Assembly: GCF_023242365.1 (NCBI RefSeq)
Contig: NZ_JALLIX010000002.1
Span: 186,001 to 250,000 of the forward strand
Length of the DNA stretch: 64,000 nt
From: Pseudomonas sp. MWU13-2100
GTDB lineage: Bacteria > Pseudomonadota > Gammaproteobacteria > Pseudomonadales > Pseudomonadaceae
Reading direction: 5' to 3'
Shown here piece by piece: positions 16,230 to 25,206 of this stretch (position 1 is the stretch's first letter; the number at the start of each line of letters is the position of its first letter). The notes under the pieces were generated by a model that did not search any database, had not been told where the DNA came from, and worked only from the letters and a program-made list of their open reading frames with translations. Position numbers and translations under genes: made by a program.

Positions 16230-17261
16230 TCACTGATTGGCGGTCTGCATCCCGCCATGGCTCGGCGTGCTCAGGGTCTTGGTGAAGAAGCGCCCGGCTT
16301 CGTGGATCAGGTCGCGATGAATATCCTCGCGGTTGACCCCTTCGGCATCGGTACACAGCCCCGGCGTGGCCTGCAATTGCTCTGGGCTGCACGGCGCCAT
16401 GAAGACAAAATGCCCTGCCCCGGCGATCAGCTTGAATTGCGGCGCCACCGGCAGCTTGCGCGCCAGGGCGGCGGCATTCTTGTCCGGAAACACCAGCGTG
16501 TCGGCACCACCGCTGTACATCAGCACCGGTACATGGACGTCAGACAGCGTATGGCGGCCGAACATCAGGCCCAGCGGCGCCATCAGCAACAACGCATGCA
16601 CCCGTGGATCGGCCACCGGCTGCAAGTCATCGCGATCGACGATCAATTCGCCCTTGGTGTTGCAGGCGTCCTCGTCATCCGGATGCTGTCGGCAATAACG
16701 GCGCAAGCGCTCCAGGTTCGGCTGGGCTCCAGCCAGGATCAGCGCGGTTTCGCCACCCGCCGAATAACCGATCACGCCAACATTCTCGGCTTCGATAAAA
16801 GGTGACAGCGTCGGGTCGCCGAGGGCGGCGGTGATGGCTTCGGAAATCTGCATGGGCCGACCATAGAGGTTGCTCAACGTCCCCAGGCGGCTTTGATCCT
16901 TGTAGTTATCGCCCGGATGCAACACGGCGACCACGATAAAGCCCTTGCGCGCCAGGGAGGTGATCAGGTCGTGCAGGGCCAGGGGCGTACCGGTGTTGCC
17001 ATGGGACAACATCAACAGTGGATAGCGGCCAATGGCGACGTTGGTATCTGCGCCGGCCCGGATCGTATAGTTGCCGATCCGGCTCGTGTGCTCACGATCA
17101 CTGGAAGGGTAGAAGGCAATCGCCGACATCGGCTTGAGGTCCAGCGGATCAAGGAACGTCAGGCGATGATAGCCGACGCTCCAATGAACAGGTGGCGCCG
17201 CCTGCGCCGTCAGGAGGCTGCTGGACAAACAGATCAGTAACACTGCACAAAGACGCATCAT
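16230..17261 (-). CDS. Secreted alpha/beta hydrolase (dienelactone hydrolase-like)
   Basis: A 343-residue protein with an N-terminal signal peptide (LCAVLLICLSSSLLTAQA-APP). The alpha/beta-hydrolase fold is shown by the oxyanion strand PLLMLSHGNTGTPL (about 80), the nucleophile elbow VGVIGYSAGGETAL (Ser about 170) and a late histidine in LIAGAGHFVFMAPC. This resembles plasma PAF acetylhydrolase/dienelactone hydrolase-type enzymes; the substrate is unknown and it should act in the periplasm. The start is one of the paired ATGs at 17261/17258, with AGGTGG about 8 bases upstream; a GTG at 17273 is less likely. Confidence 0.8.
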   Translation of the reverse strand: MMRLCAVLLICLSSSLLTAQAAPPVHWSVGYHRLTFLDPLDLKPMSAIAFYPSSDREHTSRIGNYTIRAGADTNVAIGRYPLLMLSHGNTGTPLALHDLITSLARKGFIVVAVLHPGDNYKDQSRLGTLSNLYGRPMQISEAITAALGDPTLSPFIEAENVGVIGYSAGGETALILAGAQPNLERLRRYCRQHPDDEDACNTKGELIVDRDDLQPVADPRVHALLLMAPLGLMFGRHTLSDVHVPVLMYSGGADTLVFPDKNAAALARKLPVAPQFKLIAGAGHFVFMAPCSPEQLQATPGLCTDAEGVNREDIHRDLIHEAGRFFTKTLSTPSHGGMQTANQ

Positions 17262-17421
17262 GGGGATGCCCACCTTTGCTGCGAAATTAGCACACCAATT
17301 CTCTTCAATTCCTTGAAACTAAAGCTCTGCAGCAGGGCTTTGACTGATTTTCGAGGTTTTTCAGAGCACCTATGGTTGATCGATTATGCATAACCCGAGC
17401 CAAATCCGAACCGCCAGATGC

Positions 17422-17462
17422 AAAAAACTCCGTACGCTGACCATTCAGAATGATCAGCCTAC
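17422..17462 (-). terminator. Probable terminator after azoR
   Basis: On the minus strand, about 50 bases after the azoreductase stop codon, GTAGGCTGATCATTC and GAATGGTCAGCGTAC form a long hairpin with one GU pair and single mismatches. It is followed 4 bases later by T6. The separation of stem and T-tract makes it less than ideal. Confidence 0.55.
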
Positions 17463-17510
17463 GAAGTTTAATAGGTGTTCCAGAAAGAAGCTTGCGTGTT
17501 TACCAAAGCT

Positions 17511-18122
17511 TTACGCGGTGGCGAACAGCTCCTCGCGAATGCGTTCCTGCGCGGTGCTGATCGCCTTGGCGCGGACCTCTTCACCGTAACCCAGGCCGTG
17601 GGCGCGAACAAATTCGATATCGCTGATGCCGAGGAAGCCGAACAGCACGTTCAGGTAGTCCTCATGGGCAACGCCGGTAGGCATGCCGACATGCAGGCCG
17701 CCGGAGGTGGAGACGATCACCAGTTTCTTGCCAACCGCCAGGCCTTCAGGACCGGCGTCAGTGTAACGGAAAGTCTTGCCAGCAACGGTAATACGGTCGA
17801 TCCAGGCCTTGAGTTGGGTCGGGATGCTGAAGTTGTACATCGGCGCGGCGATGACGATGGCGTCGGCGGCGAGGAACTCTTCGAGGGTCGAAGCACTGAG
17901 TTCGGCTTCGTGGCGCTGGGCCGCGTCACGCAATTCGGCGGCAGTACCGCCCGCTACCAGGGTCAGGCTGGAAAAGTGGCTGATGGCATCGCTGGCCAGG
18001 TCGCGGTAAGTCACCACGGCGCCAGGCTCGGCGAGCTTCCAGGCGTCGACGACCTGACGGCTCAATTGACGGGAGGCGGAGTTGTCGCCGAGGATGCTGG
18101 AATCGATGTGCAAGAGTTTCAT
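17511..18122 (-). CDS. azoR: FMN-dependent NADH:quinone/azo oxidoreductase
   Basis: A 203-residue flavodoxin-fold enzyme that reduces quinones and azo compounds with NADH. The FMN phosphate site is in [21 protein letters not shown], the isoalloxazine loop is [22 protein letters not shown], and TSGGLHVG and a C-terminal [10 protein letters not shown] helix follow, as in AzoR. The ATG at 18122 is the family start and has GGAGATCCCAC before it; the frame continues upstream but would add unrelated residues. Pseudomonads usually have several paralogues. Confidence 0.92.
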   Translation of the reverse strand: MKLLHIDSSILGDNSASRQLSRQVVDAWKLAEPGAVVTYRDLASDAISHFSSLTLVAGGTAAELRDAAQRHEAELSASTLEEFLAADAIVIAAPMYNFSIPTQLKAWIDRITVAGKTFRYTDAGPEGLAVGKKLVIVSTSGGLHVGMPTGVAHEDYLNVLFGFLGISDIEFVRAHGLGYGEEVRAKAISTAQERIREELFATA

Positions 18123-18319
18123 GTGGGATCTCCAAGTGAGGATCGCCACTGGGCGATCAAGTTGAGATAATCCTACAGGTGAAACCAATAGCCGATTAGC
18201 AGGCTAAAATGTGATAGTACGTCCCATCCATGGAACGATTCGTTCACTGCCCACACCTGGCCTCGGGAACCGAGGCACAGCTATCGCCGTGGCTTCGCAG
18301 CCGCAGCACAAAGCCGATC

Positions 18320-19195
18320 TCAACGCGCCAACTGCCTGGCCTCGACGCATTCGGGCCTGAATTCAAATACGATATCCCTGTCCGGTTTGACCAGTTTGTG
18401 ATTCTTGCCCTTGTAATCCAGTTGCGAAAGGATATCGCGGATTAAATTGAGGCGCGCCAAGCGCTTGTTATCCGCCCGTACAATGCGCCACGGCGAGACG
18501 GCGGTATGGGTTTGCACGAGCATTTCGTCTCGGGCAATGGAATACGCCTTCCAATGTTTGATGGCGACAGCATCGATCGGACTGATTTTCCATTGTTTGA
18601 GCGGATCACGCTTTCGCTCCTGCAGCCGGTCCCGCTGCTCACCTTTGCTAATGTCAAGGTAATACTTCAGCAGCCTGGCACCTGAGTTGACAAGTATTTC
18701 TTCAAACTTGGGCACCGACTGAATGAACTCTTCATACTCCTGCTTGGAACAAAACCCCATCACACGCTCGACACCGGCACGGTTGTACCAACTTCGATTG
18801 AACAGGACAAATTCCCCGGCCACCGGAAGGTGGGCCACGAAACGCTGGAAATACCAGCCATTTCGTTCGCGATCAGAGGGTTTGTCGAGCGCCACGATCC
18901 GGGTTTCCCGTGGGCTCAGATGCTCGACGATACGCTTGATGCTGCCGTCCTTGCCCGCGGCATCCCGCCCCTCCAGCAGCACGATGATCCTGTCGCCACA
19001 GCCAATGAAGTGCCTTTGGAGCTTGACCAGCTCAATCTGCAAATCACGCAGCTGCGATTCGTAGTCTGCGTGGGAGATTGAAGCCTCGGTTTGCCCTCTG
19101 TCACCGACAACCTCCTGCGCCGCAATAGCGCTATCGCCGGCAACGGCCAGGGTAACCTTGTCTCCCGCCCCGGCCTGTTTGTTTTTTTTAGTCAT
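18320..19195 (-). CDS. ppk2: Polyphosphate kinase 2
   Basis: Transfers phosphate between polyphosphate and nucleotides (typically making GTP/ATP from polyP). The 291-residue protein has a single PPK2 domain: Walker A LLEGRDAAGKDG (about 72-83), the lid sequence LDKPSDRERNGWYFQRFVAH, Walker B-like EFVLFNRSWYNRAGVERVMGF, and KYYLDISKGEQRDRLQERKRDPLKQWK, diagnostic of class I PPK2. About 50 residues at the N-terminus are low-complexity and start MTKKNKQAGAGDK. The start is ATG 19195. An ANR-type box lies 155 bp upstream (19350-19363). Confidence 0.93.
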   Translation of the reverse strand: MTKKNKQAGAGDKVTLAVAGDSAIAAQEVVGDRGQTEASISHADYESQLRDLQIELVKLQRHFIGCGDRIIVLLEGRDAAGKDGSIKRIVEHLSPRETRIVALDKPSDRERNGWYFQRFVAHLPVAGEFVLFNRSWYNRAGVERVMGFCSKQEYEEFIQSVPKFEEILVNSGARLLKYYLDISKGEQRDRLQERKRDPLKQWKISPIDAVAIKHWKAYSIARDEMLVQTHTAVSPWRIVRADNKRLARLNLIRDILSQLDYKGKNHKLVKPDRDIVFEFRPECVEARQLAR

Positions 19196-19349
19196 GACTG
19201 TACCCCCCGCCCCTGCTCAGTCGCCCGAATCTTCAGCACTGAGCTCAGTTTTAATTACGCTGACAGCGCGATATATCATTATGGCTGATTGTATGACTTT
19301 CAATTATTGAGCCACTATTAAAAATATCATCATCCGCCATCGCTTTTAT

Positions 19350-19363
19350 TTGATCTCTATCAA
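19350..19363. promoter_or_regulatory. ANR/FNR-type binding site
   Basis: TTGATCTCTATCAA is an exact match to the TTGAT-N4-ATCAA consensus bound by Pseudomonas ANR and DNR. On the plus strand a TATGTT -10 element at 19385-19390 has the spacing of a class II (centre -41.5) activated promoter, giving a start near 19397 and driving the gene at 19514. Because the site is palindromic, it could instead serve ppk2. The rest of the 318-bp gap (19196-19513) is AT-rich with no gene seen. Confidence 0.65.
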
Positions 19364-19513
19364 CCGCCCCCTACCCGATAATGCTATGTTCACCCATTAG
19401 CCTGCCCCACTGAAGAAAGTGATCTCTCCAATACAGTCAATCCGCACAGGTATTTTCTTACCCGCGACGCTGTTCATGATCGGCCTTGGCCGAGCGATAA
19501 GGATGCCCATGAA

Positions 19514-19735
19514 ATGACAACACGAATTCAAGAGGTCCGTCGTTTTGAAGCCGTCGACAAACAAGGCAGGCTGTACACCATCATTGAATCAGCCCAGCAG
19601 GCGGTGGATGCCAGGCTGGCATCGGGCGAAAATGATGCGATTTTTTTTCGGGCGCTCAATTTCGGCCCGGTCAGCCAGATCAGCGACTCCGAGTTCCAGA
19701 TTTTTCTCAGCGGAGTAAAACTGAAACGCCTTTGA
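19514..19735 (+). CDS. Small conserved-type protein, function unknown
   Basis: A 73-residue soluble protein beginning MTTRIQEVRRFEAVDKQG. No domain was recognised. It reads as a small beta-rich fold: strands around GRLYTIIESAQ and PVSQISDSEFQIFLSGVKL, without membrane segments or cysteines. It carries an unusually AT-rich run (GATTTTTTTTCGG near 19640). The start codon ATG 19514 has only a weak ribosome-binding site; an upstream in-frame start was not found. If the ANR box is active on this strand, the gene would be induced by oxygen limitation. Confidence 0.6.
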   Translation: MTTRIQEVRRFEAVDKQGRLYTIIESAQQAVDARLASGENDAIFFRALNFGPVSQISDSEFQIFLSGVKLKRL

Positions 19736-19823
19736 TCGCAAGCCGGGATCGTCCCCGCGGGATGAGGTCGAGGCAGTCCCAGAGGCGAAGCCAATCACCG
19801 ATCAACCGCCTTGAATATGCTAG

Positions 19824-19845
19824 GTTGTTCCACTTTTGGAACAAC
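19824..19845. promoter_or_regulatory. Perfect 22-bp palindrome before the LysR gene
   Basis: GTTGTTCCA-CTTT-TGGAACAAC, 9-bp perfect arms, ends 13 bp before the LysR ATG. It contains a T-N12-A core close to a LysR-type operator, consistent with autoregulation, and could also fold as a hairpin masking the ribosome-binding site. Confidence 0.55.
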
Positions 19846-19858
19846 CGAGTCACTGCTC

Positions 19859-20767
19859 ATGCAAGACCTCAACGACCTCTACTACTTCGCCAAGGTGGTC
19901 GAAGCTGGCGGCTTCGCGGCGGCCGGACGCCTGCTGGGAATTCCCAAGTCGCGCCTGTCGCGGCGGATCGCCGAGCTGGAAGAACGCCTCGGCGCGCGCT
20001 TGCTGCAACGCACTACCCGGCAACTGAAACTGACCGCTGTCGGCGAGCGCTACCTGCGCCATTGCCAGGCGATGCTACTGGAGGCCGAGATGGCCGACGA
20101 AGCGGTGGCCAGCATGTCCAGCGAACCCCGCGGACGCTTGCGCGTCTCCTCTCCGGTGGGTTTGGCTCAGGAGTTCATGCCCTGGGTGATCTCCAGCTTC
20201 CTGAGCGCGCACCCGCTGGTCCAGTTGGAAATGCTGATGGTCAACCGGCGGGTCGACCTGGTGACCGAAGGCATCGATGTGGCCCTGCGGGTCCGCGAAC
20301 AAGGCGATGAAGACCCGTTGCTGGTGACCCGCCGCCTGCGCCAGGCGCAGACCTTTATCCTGGCGACCCCGGCCTTTCTCGAACAATATCCTATCGCTAC
20401 CCTGGACGACCTCAGGCAGGCTCCTGTTTTGGGCGCCCTGGAGGCCGATCGGCTGGTGCACCTGAGCCTGATCAATGATGTCGGCGAAAAGCGCGAACTG
20501 GCCCTCGAAGCCCGGCTTGGCGTCGACGACTTTGTCGTGCGCAAGGCTTGCGCCCTCGCTGGCCTGGGCTTCACCGTGCTACCGATGCTGTATTGTGAGG
20601 AAGAGCTGGCCAACGGCACCTTCGTGCGGATACTCCCCGAATGGTCCTTGCCCGGCGGCTGGTTGCAGGCCGTCTACCCCCATCGGCGCGGCGTATTGCC
20701 AGCGGTGCGGGCCTGGATCGACCACCTGGCCGAAGTTTTCAAAGGTTGCGGAGATAGAACACTGTGA
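19859..20767 (+). CDS. LysR-type transcriptional regulator
   Basis: A 302-residue regulator. The winged HTH is at residues 1-60 (DLYYFAKVVEAGGFAAAGRL, LLGIPKSRLSRRIAELEERL, GARLLQRTTRQLKLT). The periplasmic-binding-like effector domain follows (SSPVGLAQEFMPWVISSFL, VDLVTEGIDVALRVREQGDE, ACALAGLGFTVLPMLYCEEE). The group with an IPKSRLSRRI recognition helix often controls adjacent oxidoreductase genes, but none is divergent here. The ATG at 19859 starts the standard MQDLNDLYYF; an in-frame ATG 19817 would place the palindrome inside the gene. It overlaps the next gene by 4 bp. Confidence 0.9.
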   Translation: MQDLNDLYYFAKVVEAGGFAAAGRLLGIPKSRLSRRIAELEERLGARLLQRTTRQLKLTAVGERYLRHCQAMLLEAEMADEAVASMSSEPRGRLRVSSPVGLAQEFMPWVISSFLSAHPLVQLEMLMVNRRVDLVTEGIDVALRVREQGDEDPLLVTRRLRQAQTFILATPAFLEQYPIATLDDLRQAPVLGALEADRLVHLSLINDVGEKRELALEARLGVDDFVVRKACALAGLGFTVLPMLYCEEELANGTFVRILPEWSLPGGWLQAVYPHRRGVLPAVRAWIDHLAEVFKGCGDRTL

Positions 20768-21123
20768 AAGGATCGAGCCTGAGTCGGGAGGACGTCGCGC
20801 ATTTCTGCCTGACACTGCCCGGAGCGCGGGAAGACTACAAATGGGGTGGCGTGCGGGTATTTTCCATTGCCGGGAACAAGATGTTCGCCGTGCAGGGGCT
20901 GCGCGGCGACTCCCTGGCCTTCAAGGTCGACCAGGAGCTGTTCCTCGGTCATGTCGACCGTCCGGGGATCGGGCCCGCACCGTATCTGGCCAGGGCCCAC
21001 TGGATCATTATGGATGCGCCCTACCCGCTGGGCCGCGAAGAGCTGCAAGAACTGATCCAGCGCTCCCACCAACTGGTGGTCGCAAAACTGCCCAAGCGCG
21101 TCCAGGTCGGCCTGCTGCTATAA
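20764..21123 (+). CDS. MmcQ/YjbR family DNA-binding protein
   Basis: A 119-residue single-domain protein. LSREDVAHFCLTLPGAREDYKWG, then KMFAVQGLRGDSLAFKVDQELF, then HWIIMDAPYPLGREELQELIQRS is the whole MmcQ/YjbR (CyaY-like) fold. Family members bind DNA in vitro; the role is unclear. The start is GTG at 20764, sharing GTGA with the LysR stop codon, so the two are translationally coupled. It ends 6 bp inside the convergent DUF1294 gene. Confidence 0.85.
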   Translation: MKGSSLSREDVAHFCLTLPGAREDYKWGGVRVFSIAGNKMFAVQGLRGDSLAFKVDQELFLGHVDRPGIGPAPYLARAHWIIMDAPYPLGREELQELIQRSHQLVVAKLPKRVQVGLLL

Positions 21124-21549
21124 AAACGACAGGTGTCCCAGGCTGGCGCCGAGAAACAGGTAGTCGATCCAGAAGACCTGGTGCAGTAGCACGATCAGCC
21201 AAAACACCAACTGATACGAGACTTTGCGGGTCTTGTGCCGAAACACCTGCTGGGCAATCAGCGCTCCTGGCCAGCCACCCAGCAGTTCGATGGCATGGAG
21301 GACCTTTTCCGGTGTGCGCCAGGTCTCGTCGCGGGCCTTGCGCTTGTCGCTCCAGTAGAGGAAAAACGCCACCAGGCTGACGCCACCGTAAGCCCACAGC
21401 GGCAGCGCGGAGCCACCGCCGAGCCACATCCGCAACGCACCGACTCCGGGCAACAGGCAGAGCACCAGCAGCACCGCCAGCTTGAGCTTGAGGTGCTGGA
21501 CCCGGCCAGCGGCCTGGCGACCGGGCTCCTGACTGCGTAGCGCCCTCAT
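21118..21549 (-). CDS. DUF1294 membrane protein
   Basis: A 143-residue inner-membrane protein. Hydrophobic segments are at about 22-40, 50-66 and 113-135, and the DUF1294 signature is [39 protein letters not shown] followed by HKTRKVSYQ. Many relatives carry an N-terminal cold-shock domain; here it is absent and the first 20 residues are polar. ATG 21549 overlaps the uppP stop codon (ATGA), giving translational coupling; the frame continues upstream only as a shadow of uppP. Confidence 0.85.
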   Translation of the reverse strand: MRALRSQEPGRQAAGRVQHLKLKLAVLLVLCLLPGVGALRMWLGGGSALPLWAYGGVSLVAFFLYWSDKRKARDETWRTPEKVLHAIELLGGWPGALIAQQVFRHKTRKVSYQLVFWLIVLLHQVFWIDYLFLGASLGHLSFL

Positions 21550-22373
21550 CCGTGGCTCGACCAGTCGACCCAGCCGAACTGCCAGGTAGCCAGGATCACC
21601 AGGCCGAAGGCAATCCGGTACCAGGCGAACGCCACGTAGGTGTGGCTGGCGATGAATTTCAACAAGCCGCGCACGGCGATCATCGCAAAGACAAAGGAAG
21701 TCACGAAGCCCAGGGCGATCACTGGCAGATCCGCCATCTGGAACTGATGACGGAAACCGTAGCCGGAGTACACCGCGGCGGCGACCATGGTCGGCATCGC
21801 CAGGAAGAACGAAAACTCGGTGGCGGTCTTGCGCGACAGCCCGAACAACAAGCCGCCGATAATCGTCGCCCCGGAACGCGAGGTACCGGGGATCATCGCC
21901 AGGCATTGGGCGAAGCCGACCTTCAGGGCATCTTTCCAGGTGATGTCATCCACCGTTTCGGCATGCACCACATGCTGGCGGCGCTCGGCCCAGAGGATGA
22001 TCAAGCCGCCCACCACCAGCGCGGCGGCGACGGTGATCGGGTTGAACAGATAGGTGGCGATGATATCCTTGAACAACACCCCCAGCACCACCGCCGGCAG
22101 GAACGCTACCAGCAGGTTGAGGGTGAAACGCTGGGCATTGCGCTGCTTCGGCAGGTCCCGGACCACCGAAAACACCTTGAGGCGAAACTCCCAGACCACC
22201 GCCAGGATCGCCCCGAGCTGGATGATGATATTGAAGGCAATCGCCCTCTCCCCGCCGAAGTTCAGCAGGTCTGCAACGATAATCTGGTGCCCGGTGCTGG
22301 AGATCGGCAAGAACTCCGTCAAACCCTCGACGATACCCAGAATCACTGCCTGTGCGGCGGTCCAAAGATCCAT
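21546..22373 (-). CDS. uppP: Undecaprenyl-diphosphatase
   Basis: A 275-residue inner-membrane enzyme that dephosphorylates undecaprenyl pyrophosphate to recycle the peptidoglycan and polysaccharide carrier lipid; it can give bacitracin tolerance. Diagnostic motifs are the N-terminal [20 protein letters not shown] (catalytic Glu/Ser region) and the second [20 protein letters not shown] motif with its Arg-Ser-Gly triad, plus about seven further hydrophobic helices. The ATG 22373 gives the family start [17 protein letters not shown] and has GGGGGA before it; the longer frame to 22421 is not used. Confidence 0.95.
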   Translation of the reverse strand: MDLWTAAQAVILGIVEGLTEFLPISSTGHQIIVADLLNFGGERAIAFNIIIQLGAILAVVWEFRLKVFSVVRDLPKQRNAQRFTLNLLVAFLPAVVLGVLFKDIIATYLFNPITVAAALVVGGLIILWAERRQHVVHAETVDDITWKDALKVGFAQCLAMIPGTSRSGATIIGGLLFGLSRKTATEFSFFLAMPTMVAAAVYSGYGFRHQFQMADLPVIALGFVTSFVFAMIAVRGLLKFIASHTYVAFAWYRIAFGLVILATWQFGWVDWSSHG

Positions 22374-22669
22374 TATTCCCCCATGCTGCCACGCACTCCG
22401 CGCGACATTTGAAAAATTCAACGTCCGATAATCTGCCCGCAGGCAGCCGATGCCCAGCGTGCCGCACCGCTTGTCGTCAAAGCGTAAAAAATGCCTGAAA
22501 AATCAAACATCAACTCAGGTTTGCCGGTTTCGGGCCGAAATCCTATCAGAGACATCTGTCTGTGACTGCCTGGAAAGTAGCCAAAAGCCTACTGGGCAGC
22601 AGCGACAAAACCTGTTTGGATGCAGATCGGCGATGATCACAACAAGAAGAAACAAGGAGCGCTGCCCTC

Positions 22670-24304
22670 ATGAATAGTTTGCGAAATGTGTCGATCAGTC
22701 GGCGGTTGTGGCTCATCCTCATCGTCGCCATGGCGATGCTGCTGACCCTGGGCCTGTTGATGCTCCAGCAGATCCATGACGACCTCTACCAGGGCAAGGC
22801 GCAGAAGACCCAGCACCTGGTCCAGGTCGCCAGTGGCGTCCTCAACTACTACCATGACCTGGAAACCGCCGGCACCCTCAGCCGCGAAGCGGCGCAGAAG
22901 CAGGCTTTGAGCGTGATCCGCGGCCTGCGCTACAACCAGACCGACTATTTCTGGATCAACGACCTGCGTCCGGTGATGGTCATGCACCCGGCCAACCCCA
23001 AGCTTGAAGGCCAGGACCTGTCGGGGATCAAGGATCCGGACGGCTACGCCCTGTTCAACGAAATGGTCAACCTGACCAAAGCCAAGGGCGCGGGCCTGAT
23101 CAACTACCGCTGGCCGAAACCAGGCGCCAGCGCCCCGGTGCAGAAAACCTCCTATGTCCAGCTCTTCGAGCCTTGGGGCTGGATCGTCGGCTCGGGCGTC
23201 TACGTCGACGACCTGCAGGACGAGTTCTATGGCCGGGTGTGGCGAGCGTCGCTGATCGGCCTGGGCATTGCCGTGATCATGGCACTGCTGGTGACGATGA
23301 TTGCCCGCAGCATCGTGCGGCCCTTGCAGGAAACCGTGAACGCCATGGCCAATATCGCCAGTGGTGAAAGCGATCTGACCCGCAGCCTCGATACCCACGG
23401 GCAGGATGAAGTGACACAACTGGCCCGCCACTTCAACGGTTTCACCAGTAAGCTGCGCGGCGTGATCGGCCAGCTCCAGGCCTCGGCGACGGCACTGGGA
23501 CAATCCTCCTCCGAGCTGGGCAGCAACGCCACCCAGGCCCAGGCCCGTAGCCAACAGCAATCACAGCAGATGGAAATGGTGGCGACGGCGATCAACGAAG
23601 TCACCTATGGCGTGCAGGATGTCGCGAAGAATGCCGAACAGGCCGCCAGCGAGATGCGCGATGCCGAAGCCCAGGCTCGCCAGGGCCAACTGAATATCGA
23701 CAACAGCCTGCAACAGATCGATTCGCTCTCCGCCACCATCCACCAGGCAGTGGAAGTGATCCGCACCCTGGCGGCCGAAAGCACGCAGATCGGCAGCGTC
23801 CTGGAAGTGATTCGCTCCATTGCCGAACAGACCAACCTGCTGGCCCTGAACGCCGCCATCGAGGCCGCCCGGGCCGGTGAGCAGGGTCGCGGCTTTGCCG
23901 TGGTCGCCGATGAAGTGCGCCTGCTGGCCCAGCGTACACAGAAATCCACGGCGGAGATCCAGTCGATGATCGAACGTCTGCAAGGCCATTCCGAAGCCGC
24001 GGTAAAAGTCATCGGCGACAGCAGCCGCGCTTCGCAACTGACCATCGAGCAGGCCGGCCTCGCCGGCGAGAGCCTCAACGCCATCGGCCAGGCCCTGCGC
24101 AACCTCAACGGGCTCAATGCCTCGATTGCCAGCGCCACCCTCGAGCAGTCCCATGTGGTCGAGGAAATCAACCAGAATGTCACCGACGCGGCAGGCCTGT
24201 CCCACAGCACGGCCCTGGCGGCCGAGCAGTCCAGTATCGACAGTGAAAAACTCAAGAACCTGAGCCAGCAGCTCAATACCTTGCTCAAGCAGTTCAAGGT
24301 CTGA
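22670..24304 (+). CDS. Methyl-accepting chemotaxis protein with sCache-type sensor
   Basis: A 544-residue chemoreceptor. TM1 is at about 10-35; the periplasmic sensor about 40-190 is of the single-Cache type (YNQTDYFWINDLRPVMVMHP, GQDLSGIKDPDGYALFNEMV), known in relatives for small carboxylates such as pyruvate, propionate and lactate. TM2 is at about 195-220, followed by a HAMP domain and the cytoplasmic signalling hairpin with the conserved tip EVIRSIAEQTNLLALNAAIE. The start has AAGGAG upstream. A terminator follows at 24309. The ligand is an inference from the domain type only. Confidence 0.93.
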   Translation: MNSLRNVSISRRLWLILIVAMAMLLTLGLLMLQQIHDDLYQGKAQKTQHLVQVASGVLNYYHDLETAGTLSREAAQKQALSVIRGLRYNQTDYFWINDLRPVMVMHPANPKLEGQDLSGIKDPDGYALFNEMVNLTKAKGAGLINYRWPKPGASAPVQKTSYVQLFEPWGWIVGSGVYVDDLQDEFYGRVWRASLIGLGIAVIMALLVTMIARSIVRPLQETVNAMANIASGESDLTRSLDTHGQDEVTQLARHFNGFTSKLRGVIGQLQASATALGQSSSELGSNATQAQARSQQQSQQMEMVATAINEVTYGVQDVAKNAEQAASEMRDAEAQARQGQLNIDNSLQQIDSLSATIHQAVEVIRTLAAESTQIGSVLEVIRSIAEQTNLLALNAAIEAARAGEQGRGFAVVADEVRLLAQRTQKSTAEIQSMIERLQGHSEAAVKVIGDSSRASQLTIEQAGLAGESLNAIGQALRNLNGLNASIASATLEQSHVVEEINQNVTDAAGLSHSTALAAEQSSIDSEKLKNLSQQLNTLLKQFKV

Positions 24305-24308
24305 AAGC

Positions 24309-24335
24309 AGGAGGGTACAATCACCCTCCTTTTTT
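24309..24335 (+). terminator. Rho-independent terminator after the MCP gene
   Basis: AGGAGGGT-ACAATC-ACCCTCCT followed by a run of T (24329-24335), 5 bases after the MCP stop codon. It separates the MCP from the following kinase gene. Confidence 0.9.
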
Positions 24336-24353
24336 CGAGCCCAAGGAATCTCC

Positions 24354-24893
24354 ATGCCTGCGCCCATGAAGGTCGTCGTCCTGGCGGGGCCTGAGTCCAG
24401 TGGTAAAAGCGGGTTGTCCGCCGAACTGCAAGCACAGTTCGGCGGCCTGCTGGTTGGCGAGTACGTGCGTTATTTCATCGAATGCAACCCTCGTGATACC
24501 TGCCTGGCGGATATCACGGAGATCGCCCGCCGACAGCTGGAGTGGGAAGACACGGCTCGCGGGCAGGCACCGGCGCTGCTGATTCTCGACACCCACCTGC
24601 TGAGCAATCTGCTCTGGAGCCGGACCCTGTTCGGCGAATGCCCGGCGTGGATCAAACAGGCCCTGCAGGCGCGCCACTATGACCTGCACCTGTTACTGCG
24701 CCCCGAAGGCGTGGCTTGGACCGACGACGGCCAACGCTGCCAACCGGAGCTGGGCGAACGCCAAGCGTTTTTCGCTGCCAGTCTGGACTGGCTGACGCGA
24801 CATGGACAAGCGGTAACGGTGATTGACGGCGATTGGCAGGCACGTCGCGATCAGGCCTTCGCGGCCGTCACCCGACTGCTTGAAGAATCCTGA
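24354..24893 (+). CDS. NadR-like AAA ATPase (possible nicotinamide riboside kinase)
   Basis: A 179-residue P-loop protein. VVLAGPESSGKSGLSAELQ (about 8-26) is the Walker A of the NadR C-terminal kinase family (ESSGKS is diagnostic). It is followed by VGEYVRYFIE and a Walker B-like LLILDTHLLSNLLWSRTLFG. In NadR this domain phosphorylates nicotinamide riboside; here the adenylyltransferase and HTH domains are missing, so it is a stand-alone kinase and the substrate remains inferred. ATG 24354 has AAGGAA upstream. Confidence 0.8.
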   Translation: MPAPMKVVVLAGPESSGKSGLSAELQAQFGGLLVGEYVRYFIECNPRDTCLADITEIARRQLEWEDTARGQAPALLILDTHLLSNLLWSRTLFGECPAWIKQALQARHYDLHLLLRPEGVAWTDDGQRCQPELGERQAFFAASLDWLTRHGQAVTVIDGDWQARRDQAFAAVTRLLEES

Positions 24894-25019
24894 AAACACC
24901 GCCCCCTATAGGAGCCGGCTTCTACGATGGGGGCGTTTTCAAGGTCAAATCCGAGGATTTTCCAGCCTTGTGTCCGATTCTGAAACACCCTGTGCATAGC
25001 CGAAGCCTGAAAATCAATG

Positions 25020-25050
25020 CTTAACACCTGACAATGCCCCAGGTGTTAAG
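25020..25050. promoter_or_regulatory. Perfect 11-bp inverted repeat, candidate enhancer site for the fap activator
   Basis: CTTAACACCTG and CAGGTGTTAAG are separated by 9 bases and centred about 180 bp upstream of the sigma-54 promoter, a normal distance for an enhancer-binding protein. The neighbouring TGT-N12-ACA element (25128-25145) may be a second site. The protein encoded at 30288-31613 is the obvious candidate to bind it. Confidence 0.5.
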
Positions 25051-25206
25051 CCACTGATACACCTGCCCTGAAAGGCCCGCATTACTGCGTTGCGCCGAAT
25101 TCCCCCCCTCCCTGTTCCCTCGATACTGTCTCATCCCTGAAACAGCTCTCGTACGCTTGCTCCGCAATCAAAAACAAACCACTGTTTTTAAAGGAAAAAC
25201 AAAAAG

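Noticed and set aside
21550..21906. Open frame that would lengthen the DUF1294 protein by about 119 residues
   Set aside because: It runs antiparallel in frame over uppP codons, has low-complexity Arg/Gly composition, and the ATG at 21549 coupled to the uppP stop is the better start.
22670..24304. Naming a specific chemoreceptor such as McpP
   Set aside because: The Cache-type sensor suits small carboxylates, but ligand-specific residues could not be checked by eye.
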